This document shows, piece after piece, positions 50,722 to 58,742 of a stretch of DNA of 64,000 nucleotides; the first letter of the stretch is position 1, and each line of letters starts with the position of its first letter. Where the stretch lies: positions 1-64,000 of the forward strand of contig CAZWJF010000007.1 in assembly GCA_964634325.1 (NCBI GenBank), read 5' to 3'. Source of the DNA: JAJXWB01 sp964634325. GTDB taxonomy: Bacteria; Pseudomonadota; Alphaproteobacteria; Rhizobiales; Beijerinckiaceae. A model generated the notes under the pieces. It made no database searches, had not been told where the DNA came from, and saw only the letters and a list, made by a program, of their open reading frames with translations. The position numbers were made by a program, and so were the translations under genes.

Positions 50722-52005
50722 ATGTTGGCAGCCGCATTGCGTTTCCTGTCATTGTTCGTCGCCGCGGCGATCGGCGGCGCAATGGTGTGGTGGCTTGGCG
50801 GCGGGCATGGCCAGCCGCCGGCCCCTTCCGCCGGCGAGGCTGCGCTCGCGCCGAGCTTCCTGCGTGGACCGGCCACGGTCGAAGTCACGCAAATGCCGGC
50901 CGCCGCACGCGTCAAGCTCGGCGGCTATGTCGAGCCGCGCAACGTCGTTCGTCTGACCGCGCAGGCGCCGGGACGCATCGTCTACGTCGCAGGGCAGGAG
51001 GGCGACAGGATCGGCGCAGGCCAGATCGTCGCCGCGCTGGACGACGACGCGTTGCGTCCGCAGTACCGCGCCGCCTGGGCCGGACTCGCAGGCGACATGG
51101 CGGCTTACGAAAACGCCCAAACGCAGCTTTATCACAACCTCTACGGCCCGAAGACGTCGCCGATGGGCGGTCCGGGCTACGAGGCGTACGACCGCGCGGC
51201 GGTGCCGTTCTACAACATGGCGCAGTCCTTCATGAACCAGTTCGTGCCGGGCGCGACCAGCGGCCCGAACAGTTTCTTCGGCGGCGGTCCGAACCAGTTT
51301 CTCCAGAGCCAGAGCCAGGCCCAGCGCGGGTTCCCCGCGATCAACAATTCACGCGCCGATTACGAGCGGCAAATGGCGGGCATGGTCGCCGGCCAGTCCC
51401 GCATCGATCAGCTCGACTCCCAGTTGCGCGACCGCCGGGCCATCGCGCCGCGCGCCGGCGCCATCGTCAAGCGCTACGTGCGGCTCGGCGACATCGTGCA
51501 GCCCGGCCAGCCGCTGGCCGATATCGCCGACGTCGACGAACTCGAGGTCAGGCTCGAAGTCCCGATCGATCAGGTCGGTCAGCTGAAGATCGGGGATCAG
51601 GTTCCGGTCACGCTCGGCAATTCCAACATCTGGGCGCCGGTGGCGCAGATTTTCCCGACCGCCGACGCCATGCAGCGCACGGTCACCGTCAAGCTCGCCA
51701 TTCCCGCGAGCGCGCGCGCCGCGCCGGGCATGTACGCGCTCGCCTGGGTTGCGCAAGGCCGTAACGGCGCCAGCGCGGACGCCGCGCCAGCCGTGCCCAA
51801 TTCGGCCATCGCCTATCGCGGCAGCCTGCCTGTCGCCTTCGCCGTCAGCGAACGCGGCGCAATTGAAATGCGCGTTCTGCGTCTGGGAGATTCCATGGGC
51901 GACCGCACGGCGGTCCTGTCCGGGCTGCAGCCGGGCGACCGCGTGATCGCCAATCCGTCGCCGCATCTGAAGGCGAACGACGGCTCCACCGACGCTGCGC
52001 ACTGA
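50722..52005 (+). CDS. RND efflux periplasmic adaptor subunit
   Basis: A 427-residue membrane-fusion protein with an N-terminal anchor (about 5-24), the first lipoyl half with GYVEPRNVVRLTAQAPGRIVYVAGQEGDRIGAGQ, and the second half with AIAPRAGAIVKRYVRLGDIVQPGQPL. Between them the usual coiled coil is replaced partly by an unusual Gly/Pro/Asn/Phe-rich insert (about 140-200, with PNSFFGGGPNQF). A beta-barrel and a membrane-proximal domain follow. It ends 17 bases before the RND permease gene, its partner. Confidence 0.88.
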   Translation: MLAAALRFLSLFVAAAIGGAMVWWLGGGHGQPPAPSAGEAALAPSFLRGPATVEVTQMPAAARVKLGGYVEPRNVVRLTAQAPGRIVYVAGQEGDRIGAGQIVAALDDDALRPQYRAAWAGLAGDMAAYENAQTQLYHNLYGPKTSPMGGPGYEAYDRAAVPFYNMAQSFMNQFVPGATSGPNSFFGGGPNQFLQSQSQAQRGFPAINNSRADYERQMAGMVAGQSRIDQLDSQLRDRRAIAPRAGAIVKRYVRLGDIVQPGQPLADIADVDELEVRLEVPIDQVGQLKIGDQVPVTLGNSNIWAPVAQIFPTADAMQRTVTVKLAIPASARAAPGMYALAWVAQGRNGASADAAPAVPNSAIAYRGSLPVAFAVSERGAIEMRVLRLGDSMGDRTAVLSGLQPGDRVIANPSPHLKANDGSTDAAH

Positions 52006-52022
52006 AGGGCCGGGACCAAGCG

Positions 52023-55000
52023 ATGAGCGCCTCCCCCCATCAGCCCGCAAGCCAAGCTCCGGCCGGCCCGCATCGGCAAGGCGTTTCCGGACGGATCGCC
52101 CGGGCGTTCATTCAATCGCCGTTGACGCCGCTGCTGCTGATCGCCTTCTTCCTCATCGGCCTGCTCGGCATGATGGTCACGCCGCGCGAGGAGGACCCGC
52201 AAATCTCCGTGCCGATGGTCGACGTGCTCGTCGCCTATCCCGGCGCCACGGCGAGCGAGGTCTCCAACCTGATTTCGGAGCCGCTCGAGCGGCTCATGTC
52301 GGAAATCTCCGGCGTCAAGCACGTCTACTCGATGTCGCGCGAAGGCCTGTCGATGGTCACGGTGCGCTTCGAGGTCGGCGAGCAGATGGAGCCTTCGCTC
52401 GTCAAGCTCTACGACAAGCTCCAGTCGCACATGGACCTCATCCCGAAAGGGGTGATGCCGCCGCTGGTCAAGCCCAAGAGCATCGACGACGTGCCGGTCG
52501 TCACCGTCACCCTTTCGTCCGACCGCCTCGATCTCGCGCAATTGCGCAAGCTGGGTCTGGATGTGCAGCAGCGGTTCAAGTCGCTGCCCGAAACCGGCCA
52601 GAGCTTCGTCGTCGGCGGCAGCCTCGAGCAGGTGCGCGTCGAGGTCGAGCCCTCGCGGCTATCGGCCAACGGTCTGACGATGAGCCAGATCGCCGGCGCG
52701 ATCTCCAGCGCGGGCCAGCGCGCGCCGGCAGGCGACGTCGTCGAGGGCGACCGCTGGTACAACATCTACACCGGCGCGTTCCTGCGAAACGCTGCGGAAG
52801 TCGGCAATCTCGTCGTCTCGGTCGCCAACGGCAAGCCGATCTTCATGCGCGACGTCGCTCGCATCACGCAGGGCGAGTCCGAAGCGAAGACGATCGTCGA
52901 CAACACGCTGCGCACGCCCGACGGGCCTTTCGTCGAAACGCCGGCCGTCACGGTCGCTGTCGCCAAGAAGCGCGGTTCGAACGGCATCGACGTGGCCGAG
53001 AGCGTCCTGGCTGAACTCAAGGCGATGAAGGGAACGCTGATCCCGGGCGACGTCGTCGTCAACATATCGCGCGACTACGGCGAGACCGCGCAGGACAAGG
53101 TCTCCGAACTCATCTTCAAGCTGTTCGTCGTCTCGGCGTTGGTCACCGTGCTGGCCTTTGTCACCATGGGCGTGCGTCCCGCGATCATCGTGCTGATCAC
53201 GATCCCGGCCGTGCTGCTGATGTCGCTGGCGGTCGCATATGTCCTCAAGTTCACCATCAACCGCGTGTCGATGTTCGCGCTGGTCTTCGCCATCGGCATT
53301 CTCGTCGACGACGCGATCGTGGTGGTCGAGAACATCTACCGGCGTTGGCTCGAATCCGAACGCACCGACGACGATCTGACCGCCGACGCCGTCGACGAGG
53401 TCGGAAATCCCACCATTCTGGCGACGCTGACCGTCGTCGCCGCGTTGCTGCCGATGGGTTTCGTCAGCGACATGATGGGCCCCTACATGTTGCCGATCCC
53501 GGTGCTTTCGTCGGCGGCCATGATGTTCTCCCTGTTCGCGGCGTTCGTCTTCGTGCCGTGGCTGGCGGCGCGCGTAAAGCCGAAGATGGCGCAGCTCAAG
53601 AGCGCCGCCGACCGGGAGCACCGCCAGAACGAATTGATCGGCAGGGGTTACGACAAACTGATTTCGCCGATCATGAATTCGAAGCCTGTCGGCTATATCA
53701 CGCTGTTCCTGATCATCGCCGCCATGCTCGGCGCGGTCGCGCTGTTTCCGCTCGGGCGCGTCGCCTTCAAGATGCTGCCGTTCGACAACAAGTCGGAGAT
53801 GCAGGTCGTCATCGACATGCCGGCCGGCACGGATCTGTTCGCCACGGCCAATCTCGCGCGCCGGCTCGGCGCCGAACTGAAGAAAATTCCGGAGGTGATT
53901 GCGTACCAGACCTATGTCGGCACGTCGTCGCCCTTCAACTTCAACGGCCTGGTGCGGCACTATTTCATGCGCCAGGAGCCTTGGCAGGCCGACATCGCGA
54001 TCCAGCTGCTCGACAAATCCAAGCGCAAGCGTTCGAGTCACGAAATCGCATCGCTCGTCCGCGGCGTCGTCACTCCGATTGGACGCAGCGCCGGCGCGCG
54101 CCTCACGATCGCCGAAGCGCCGCCCGGCCCGCCGGTGCTCGCGCCGGTCGTCGCCGAACTCTACGGGCCCACGCCGGAAGTCCGCCGCGAGGTTGCGCGC
54201 AAGCTTGTCGGCATCTTCGAGAAGACGCCAGACATGGCGGACGTGAACACCTTCATGGAGGCGCCGCACGACCGCATCGAATTCGTCGTCGATCGTCTGC
54301 GCGCGGGCATGTTCGGCGTCACGGTCGAAGACATCAATCGCGAAATTCGCATGGCGACCGGCGGCTTCGAAGTCGGCTCGGTCCAGGCGCCGCGCAATCT
54401 CGAACAGGCGGTCATTGTTCTGCAGACGCCACTCGCCACGCGCGTCAATCTCGGCAATCTGTCGTCCCTGCCGGTGCGCTCGCGCTCGGGGTCGCTGGTC
54501 CCGCTCAGCGAGCTCGGCCATTTCGCGCCGCATCGCGTCGACCAGCCGATCTACCACAAGGATCTGCGGCCGGTCGAATACGTCACCGGCGACGTGATCG
54601 GCCATCTCGGCGCGCCGCTCTACGGCATGCTCGGCGTGGACTCGCAGCTCAAGAAATACACGACGCCGGACGGGCAGGTGATGCGCGGCCATTACTTCAG
54701 CCGCCCCGCCGACACCAACGTCAGCGGCTTCAAATGGGACGGCGAGTGGCAGGTCACCTACGTCACCTTCCGCGATATGGGCCTGGCGTTCATAGCGGCG
54801 CTGGTGCTGATCTACATCCTCGTTGTCGCCGAGTTCAAAAGCTTCCTGCTGCCGCTCGTGGTCATGGCGCCGATCCCGCTCACGCTGATCGGCATCGTGC
54901 CCGGCCACTGGATGCTCGGCGCAGACTTCACCGCGACATCGATGATCGGCTTCATCGCGCTCGCCGGCATCATCGTGCGCAACTCGATCCTGCTGGTCGA

Positions 55001-55889
55001 ATTCGCCCGCGCCAAGGTCGACGAGGGCATGAGCGTGCAGGATGCGATTACGCTGGCCGCGCGTGTGCGCCTGCGGCCCATCGTCATCACCGCGCTCGCG
55101 CTGGTCATCGGTTCGATGGTGCTGCTCAGCGACCCGATCTTCCAGGGCATGGCGGTCTCGCTGCTGTTTGGCTCGCTGGTCGCGACCTTCCTGACGCTCG
55201 TCGTCATTCCGCTCGGTTGCGTCTCGGCGCGCCGCTACTTCCAGGCCAAGCATCCTGGCGGCGGCGGCTCGGTTCCGCCGGCCGGACCCGCCTCGCCGCC
55301 TCCGCCCGGTCCGGGCCCGGCGCCGGCTGGCGCGCCGCCCGCGGGCGACGCGGGCGCTGCTCGCCCGCCGCGCCTCGCGCGCAAGGGCGAGGCCCCGGAG
55401 GCCCCCGCTGCGCCAGTTGCGGAGGAGGCCGGCGGCCGACCGCCGCGTCTCGTCCGCAAGAGCGAAGCCGAGTCCGCCGTCGTCGCCGACCCGTCGCCGA
55501 CGATTGCCGACGCGCCCTCAGGCCGCCCGGCGCGATTGATGCGCAGGACGGAAACGCCGGAGGCCCCGCCGGCTGCGGCGGCTTCCGATGCGCCCGCCGG
55601 TAGGCCGCCGCGTCTTGTCCGCAAGAGCGAGGTCGAAGCGAGCCCCTCGGCCTCCGAACCGGCCGCTGCGCCGGAAACGCCGCCCGGCCGGCCGCCGCGC
55701 CTGCTGCGCCAGATCGACATGAACGAAACCATCGTTTCCCCGCCGCCGGTCGCGGCGCAGGAGCCGCCCGCTGTCGAACCGTCCGATGTGTCCTCGGAAC
55801 CTGCCGGTTCGTCGCGTCGCGACTCGCGCGGCCGTTTCCTGCCCGCAGCGGCGAAGCGAACAAGGATCAAGCCAGAGGGCGCGCAATGA
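52023..55889 (+). CDS. RND-family efflux permease with Arg/Pro-repeat C-terminal tail
   Basis: A 1288-residue inner-membrane pump. The RND core spans about residues 20-1075: REEDPQISVPMVDVLV after the first membrane helix, the proton-relay pair Asp429/Asp430 in LVDDAIVVVENI, two large periplasmic loops, and a second half with GIIVRNSILLVEFAR. About 210 extra residues follow the last helix; this cytoplasmic tail is Pro/Ala-rich and carries five copies of a motif of the form GRPPRLVRKSE. Typical RND pumps end shortly after the last helix. The substrate class is not evident; no TolC-like gene is nearby. The stop overlaps the next start. Confidence 0.9.
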   Translation: MSASPHQPASQAPAGPHRQGVSGRIARAFIQSPLTPLLLIAFFLIGLLGMMVTPREEDPQISVPMVDVLVAYPGATASEVSNLISEPLERLMSEISGVKHVYSMSREGLSMVTVRFEVGEQMEPSLVKLYDKLQSHMDLIPKGVMPPLVKPKSIDDVPVVTVTLSSDRLDLAQLRKLGLDVQQRFKSLPETGQSFVVGGSLEQVRVEVEPSRLSANGLTMSQIAGAISSAGQRAPAGDVVEGDRWYNIYTGAFLRNAAEVGNLVVSVANGKPIFMRDVARITQGESEAKTIVDNTLRTPDGPFVETPAVTVAVAKKRGSNGIDVAESVLAELKAMKGTLIPGDVVVNISRDYGETAQDKVSELIFKLFVVSALVTVLAFVTMGVRPAIIVLITIPAVLLMSLAVAYVLKFTINRVSMFALVFAIGILVDDAIVVVENIYRRWLESERTDDDLTADAVDEVGNPTILATLTVVAALLPMGFVSDMMGPYMLPIPVLSSAAMMFSLFAAFVFVPWLAARVKPKMAQLKSAADREHRQNELIGRGYDKLISPIMNSKPVGYITLFLIIAAMLGAVALFPLGRVAFKMLPFDNKSEMQVVIDMPAGTDLFATANLARRLGAELKKIPEVIAYQTYVGTSSPFNFNGLVRHYFMRQEPWQADIAIQLLDKSKRKRSSHEIASLVRGVVTPIGRSAGARLTIAEAPPGPPVLAPVVAELYGPTPEVRREVARKLVGIFEKTPDMADVNTFMEAPHDRIEFVVDRLRAGMFGVTVEDINREIRMATGGFEVGSVQAPRNLEQAVIVLQTPLATRVNLGNLSSLPVRSRSGSLVPLSELGHFAPHRVDQPIYHKDLRPVEYVTGDVIGHLGAPLYGMLGVDSQLKKYTTPDGQVMRGHYFSRPADTNVSGFKWDGEWQVTYVTFRDMGLAFIAALVLIYILVVAEFKSFLLPLVVMAPIPLTLIGIVPGHWMLGADFTATSMIGFIALAGIIVRNSILLVEFARAKVDEGMSVQDAITLAARVRLRPIVITALALVIGSMVLLSDPIFQGMAVSLLFGSLVATFLTLVVIPLGCVSARRYFQAKHPGGGGSVPPAGPASPPPPGPGPAPAGAPPAGDAGAARPPRLARKGEAPEAPAAPVAEEAGGRPPRLVRKSEAESAVVADPSPTIADAPSGRPARLMRRTETPEAPPAAAASDAPAGRPPRLVRKSEVEASPSASEPAAAPETPPGRPPRLLRQIDMNETIVSPPPVAAQEPPAVEPSDVSSEPAGSSRRDSRGRFLPAAAKRTRIKPEGAQ
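55359..55721 (+). repeat. Five-copy Arg/Pro motif repeat in the RND tail
   Basis: Copies of an 11-residue motif of consensus (G/A)RPPRLxRKSE, with the first Arg at residues 1114, 1139, 1168, 1194 and 1223, spaced 25-29 residues apart by acidic, Ala/Pro-rich linkers. Variants are RPARLMRRTE in copy three and RPPRLLRQID in copy five. The even spacing and alternation of basic motif and acidic linker look like a multivalent binding tail. Confidence 0.85.
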
Positions 55890-56386
55890 TCAGACGAACG
55901 TTCCGCTCGAGCGCAAGTGCGCTGCTCGGTTTGGCTCTTCTCCCGGCGCTGGGGGCGGCCGCCGTCGCCGCGACCTTCGGAGAACTGTCGTCGGCGGGCC
56001 CCGCCGGCTCCATGCCGCAAGGCTACGCGCCGTATGCGGCCGGCCCCTACGCGGCGCCGCCGAACGGCTATGGCTTCGGACCGCCGCCGATGGTCGGCGG
56101 ATCGGAAGGCGAAATCCCGGCGCCGCTGAACGCGCCGGGCGCCGCCACCCTGCCGCCGCCCGTCGCGCCGAACCTGCCGATCGGCCCGTCCGCCGATCTC
56201 CCGCACGGGACGCAGCAGCTTTGGACGTTCGGGCAAGTCAATTCGACGACTGACCCCTTCAATCCGTGGGGATTGAGCACGCCGCACATGTTCGTCCCGT
56301 GGAGCACGCCGCTCTCGGGCTGGAGCAACGCGGAGAACTGGAATTGGTGGCGGAAGCGCTCGGGCGCGGTTCCGCGCAACTGGTAG
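55886..56386 (+). CDS. Secreted Pro/Gly-rich protein, unknown function
   Basis: A 166-residue protein with a signal peptide (ALLGLALLPALGAAAVAA, about residues 11-28). The mature part is rich in Pro, Gly, Tyr and Trp: a PYAAGPYAAPPNGYGFGPPP stretch, a PPPVAPNLP linker, and a conserved-looking end with WSNAENWNWWRKRSG. It has no cysteine. Its ATG overlaps the RND permease stop, so it is translationally coupled and probably works with the pump. No family is recognised. Confidence 0.75.
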   Translation: MIRRTFRSSASALLGLALLPALGAAAVAATFGELSSAGPAGSMPQGYAPYAAGPYAAPPNGYGFGPPPMVGGSEGEIPAPLNAPGAATLPPPVAPNLPIGPSADLPHGTQQLWTFGQVNSTTDPFNPWGLSTPHMFVPWSTPLSGWSNAENWNWWRKRSGAVPRNW

Positions 56387-56434
56387 GGCCACACGCCGGG
56401 CCCTGAGGGAATGCGGCGAGGAGAGGAGAACGTA

Positions 56435-56983
56435 ATGCGTAAACTGACTATGATTGCACTGGCCGCAGGCTTGGCGAGCTTCGCCATGGGCGCTTCGGCC
56501 GAACAGGCGTCGACCCAGCAGCCGCCGCCGCCCCCGGGGCCGTATAACGCCGGTCCGGGCGGTTGGGGTCCCGGCCCTTGGGGTCCGGGCTACGGCCAGC
56601 CGCCGCAGGCGCAGTCCAGCGCCCCGGCGCCGTCCTCTGCTCCGTCGGCCGACAACAAGTCGTCTCAGCCGCCGGCTCCGCCTCAGGGTTGGGGTCCGCC
56701 TCCGCCGCCCCCGCCGCCGCCGGGTTACGGCTACGGTCCGGGCTACGGCTACGGCCCGGGCTACGGCTATGGTCCCGGCTACGGCTATGGCCCGTACGGC
56801 TATGACGGCTACGGCCAGGGCTATGGCCGCGGTTATGGCCGCGGTTACGGCCGCGGACGCGGCAACATGAGCGGCAACTTCAGCTTCGGCGGCAACGCCG
56901 ACACCGACATGGACGGTTGGGGCAACGGCGACGGCTGGGGCAACAACTACGGTCGTCGCGGCTGGGGTCCCGGCTGGTGGTGA
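56435..56983 (+). CDS. Exported Gly/Tyr-rich sulfur-globule-protein-like protein (1)
   Basis: A 182-residue secreted protein: signal peptide with cleavage expected after GASA (residue about 22), a Pro/Gln/Ser-rich segment, then GYGYGP repeats (about 96-125), a GYGRGYGRGYGRGRGNM segment and an Asp/Asn/Gly/Trp-rich end (NADTDMDGWGNGDG, GWGPGWW). Such composition is typical of proteins annotated as sulfur globule proteins, structural proteins that coat periplasmic sulfur; whether it does so here is unproven. Start is the ATG behind GGAGAGGAG. It shares its repeat block with the next gene. Confidence 0.75.
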   Translation: MRKLTMIALAAGLASFAMGASAEQASTQQPPPPPGPYNAGPGGWGPGPWGPGYGQPPQAQSSAPAPSSAPSADNKSSQPPAPPQGWGPPPPPPPPPGYGYGPGYGYGPGYGYGPGYGYGPYGYDGYGQGYGRGYGRGYGRGRGNMSGNFSFGGNADTDMDGWGNGDGWGNNYGRRGWGPGWW

Positions 56984-56999
56984 TCTGACCCGACTTCTG

Positions 57000-57023
57000 A
57001 CGGAGGGCGTCCGCGCCCTCCGT
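57000..57023 (+). terminator. Hairpin between Gly-rich genes 1 and 2
   Basis: Perfect ten-pair stem: arms ACGGAGGGCG (57000-57009) and CGCCCTCCGT (57014-57023) with the tetraloop TCCG, then TAAT. It lies 16 bases after the first Gly-rich gene. It may be a partial terminator or a processing/stability hairpin; its near twin follows the second gene. Confidence 0.65.
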
Positions 57024-57057
57024 TAATCACGGGTGCGAAACAACAAGGGAGCCTCTC

Positions 57058-57414
57058 ATGAAGAGCGTCAAGAAAACGTTGGCGGCCGTGGCGCTGGGCG
57101 CCGCACTGCTGGCGCCGGCCATGGCGCAGGCGCAATGGGGATATCCCCCTTACGGCTATGGGCCGGGATACGGTTACGGACCGGGCTACGGCTACGGCCC
57201 CGGGTATGGTTATGGCCCGAACGGCTATGACGGCTACGGCTATGGTTATGGCCGCGGCTATGGCCGCGGTTATGGCCGCGGGCGTGGCAACATGACCTTC
57301 AACTTCAACGGCGATGCCGACACCTGGGGCGACGGCTTGGGCAACGGCTGGGCGCCTTGGAACTGGGGTCGCCGCGGCTGGGGCGGTCCGGGCTGGGGTC
57401 CCGGCTGGTGGTGA
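57058..57414 (+). CDS. Exported Gly/Tyr-rich sulfur-globule-protein-like protein (2)
   Basis: A 118-residue secreted protein, signal peptide ending in AMAQAQ (about residue 25). The mature part is almost only GYGYGP repeats followed by GYGRGYGRGYGRGRGNM, a FNFNGDADTWGDGLG segment and a Trp/Gly end GWGPGWW. It is a shorter paralogue of the preceding protein, lacking its Pro/Gln segment; about 45 residues of the repeat block are nearly identical. A GGGAG ribosome site precedes the ATG. Confidence 0.78.
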   Translation: MKSVKKTLAAVALGAALLAPAMAQAQWGYPPYGYGPGYGYGPGYGYGPGYGYGPNGYDGYGYGYGRGYGRGYGRGRGNMTFNFNGDADTWGDGLGNGWAPWNWGRRGWGGPGWGPGWW

Positions 57415-57424
57415 TCGAAGCATC

Positions 57425-57448
57425 GCGGAGGGCGACAACGCCCTCCGC
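57425..57448 (+). terminator. Hairpin between Gly-rich genes 2 and 3
   Basis: Perfect ten-pair stem: arms GCGGAGGGCG (57425-57434) and CGCCCTCCGC (57439-57448) with the loop ACAA, 10 bases after the stop. Nine of the ten stem pairs are the same as in the hairpin at 57000-57023. No T-run follows, which argues for a stability or read-through-controlling element rather than a full terminator. Confidence 0.65.
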
Positions 57449-57472
57449 CTCATTCAATTCGAGGAGGGCGCG

Positions 57473-57991
57473 ATGAAGGGCGTCAGGAAGAAGCTGGCCG
57501 TAGCGGCGCTCGCCGCGGCGCTCGTCGCGCCGATCACGGCGCAGGCCCAATGGTGGGGCGGCACGCCGTGGACCGGCGGTCCAACCGGCGGTGGGCCGTG
57601 GGGCTATCCAGGCTGGGGCTATCCCGGCGGCTGGGGCAACAACTGGCTCGGCAACGGCTGGAGCCGGGGCAATTTCAATTTCTCCACCGACCTGTACGGC
57701 TTGGGGTCGCCCTGGTCGAGTTGGAATTCCATTCCCGGCGGCTACGGCAGCCCCTGGGGCGGCTATCCGGGCGGCCTCGGCAGTCCGTGGGGCGGCTATC
57801 CGGGCGGCATGGGCAGTCCGTGGGGCGGCTATCCCGGCGGCCTCGGAAGTCCGTGGGGCGGCAGTCCCTGGGGCGGTTATCCGGGCGGTTTGGGCAGCCC
57901 GATGGGCTATCCCGGCGGATTCGGCAGCCCGTGGGGCGGCAGTCCCGGTGGATTTGGCAGCCCGTGGGGCGGCAGTCCGTTCCGCTGGTGA
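57473..57991 (+). CDS. Exported Gly/Trp/Pro-rich repeat protein (3)
   Basis: A 172-residue secreted protein; the signal peptide (KLAVAALAAALVAPITAQAQ) resembles that of the preceding protein. After a GWGNNWLGNGWSRGNFNFSTD segment the rest is made of tandem repeats of the 11-residue type GSPWGGYPGGL, from about residue 92 to the end. There is no cysteine and almost no charge, so it should form an insoluble or glue-like structural material outside the cell membrane. A GAGGAGG site precedes the ATG; the longer open frame upstream is not used. Confidence 0.78.
   Translation: MKGVRKKLAVAALAAALVAPITAQAQWWGGTPWTGGPTGGGPWGYPGWGYPGGWGNNWLGNGWSRGNFNFSTDLYGLGSPWSSWNSIPGGYGSPWGGYPGGLGSPWGGYPGGMGSPWGGYPGGLGSPWGGSPWGGYPGGLGSPMGYPGGFGSPWGGSPGGFGSPWGGSPFRW
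57746..57987 (+). repeat. 33-base tandem repeat coding GSPWGGYPGG units
   Basis: Three clean 33-base units begin at 57746, 57779 and 57812, followed by degenerate units of 30-48 bases up to the stop codon. Differences are mostly at third codon positions, which suggests selection on the protein after duplication. Such arrays can change in copy number between strains. Confidence 0.88.
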
Positions 57992-58072
57992 GCGTCGAAG
58001 GCCTCGACAGCGTGGCGCGATGAGCGCGCCGCGCCGGCGGCGCCTGCATCGTTTCTTCTTGTGAGGTTCGCC

Positions 58073-58627
58073 ATGTTGTCGCGCGCCGCAATCGCCATTT
58101 TTTACGCAATCGTCTTTTTCGCCCTCGGCGCCTGGGCGGGTGGGCGCATGCCCAGCCTTCGAGACATGATGAACCGCGGCGTCGATGCGACCTGGGACGG
58201 CGCGGCTCGTCTGAGGACGTGGGCGGAGAGCACCGTTTCGTCCGACGCGCCGCCAAAGGCCGCGCAGAGTGAGACGCCGGCGGTGAAAGAACCCGCGAAG
58301 GGCGCCCGACAACAGTCGATCGCAACTGCGCGCGACCTCTTCGCCAAGGGCAACGTGAGCGAGGCGATCACAGCCTATCAGGCGCTGCTGAAAGATCGGC
58401 CCGAGGACGCGGACGCTTGGGGCGAGCTCGGCAATGTCTATCATTCGGCCGGTAGGTTGCAGGACGCTGCGCGCGCCTTCTTCGAGGCCGCCACGCGCAT
58501 GATCGACAAGGGCGACCTGTCGCGCGCCCGCGCGCTCTTGCCGCCGATCAAGGCCAACGCGCCGGCGCTCGCCGCCGAACTCGAGCGTCGTCTGAAACAG
58601 GCCGAACAGCCGACGCGCTCGCTCTGA
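58073..58627 (+). CDS. Membrane-anchored TPR protein
   Basis: A 184-residue protein with one N-terminal membrane segment (AIAIFYAIVFFALGAWAGG, about 6-24) and a tetratricopeptide region (about 85-145: ARDLFAKGNVSEAITAYQALLKDRPEDADAWGELGNVYHSAGRLQDAARAFFEAA), joined by a Lys/Pro/Glu-rich linker. The TPR part would face the periplasm and bind a partner protein. ATG at 58073 follows GTGAGG; a GTG four codons upstream is the alternative. It follows the third Gly-rich gene after 81 bases on the same strand. Confidence 0.72.
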   Translation: MLSRAAIAIFYAIVFFALGAWAGGRMPSLRDMMNRGVDATWDGAARLRTWAESTVSSDAPPKAAQSETPAVKEPAKGARQQSIATARDLFAKGNVSEAITAYQALLKDRPEDADAWGELGNVYHSAGRLQDAARAFFEAATRMIDKGDLSRARALLPPIKANAPALAAELERRLKQAEQPTRSL

Positions 58628-58742
58628 CGCGCGCGGCCCACGCCGCGACCTTGCGTCGCGTTGTTCGACGCGCGCGCATCGGGACCTAATCGAGTTCAAT
58701 CAATAGAGCGAGCCGCCGAGCGGCGAGGGAAGAGACCAATCC

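Noticed and set aside
52659..55253. Very long antisense open frame opposite the RND permease gene
   Set aside because: Its translation is rich in Arg, His, Asp and Gln with no recognisable domain; it arises from GC-rich codon bias of the sense gene. The same holds for long antisense frames opposite fdsA/fdsB, glgB, glgP and malQ.
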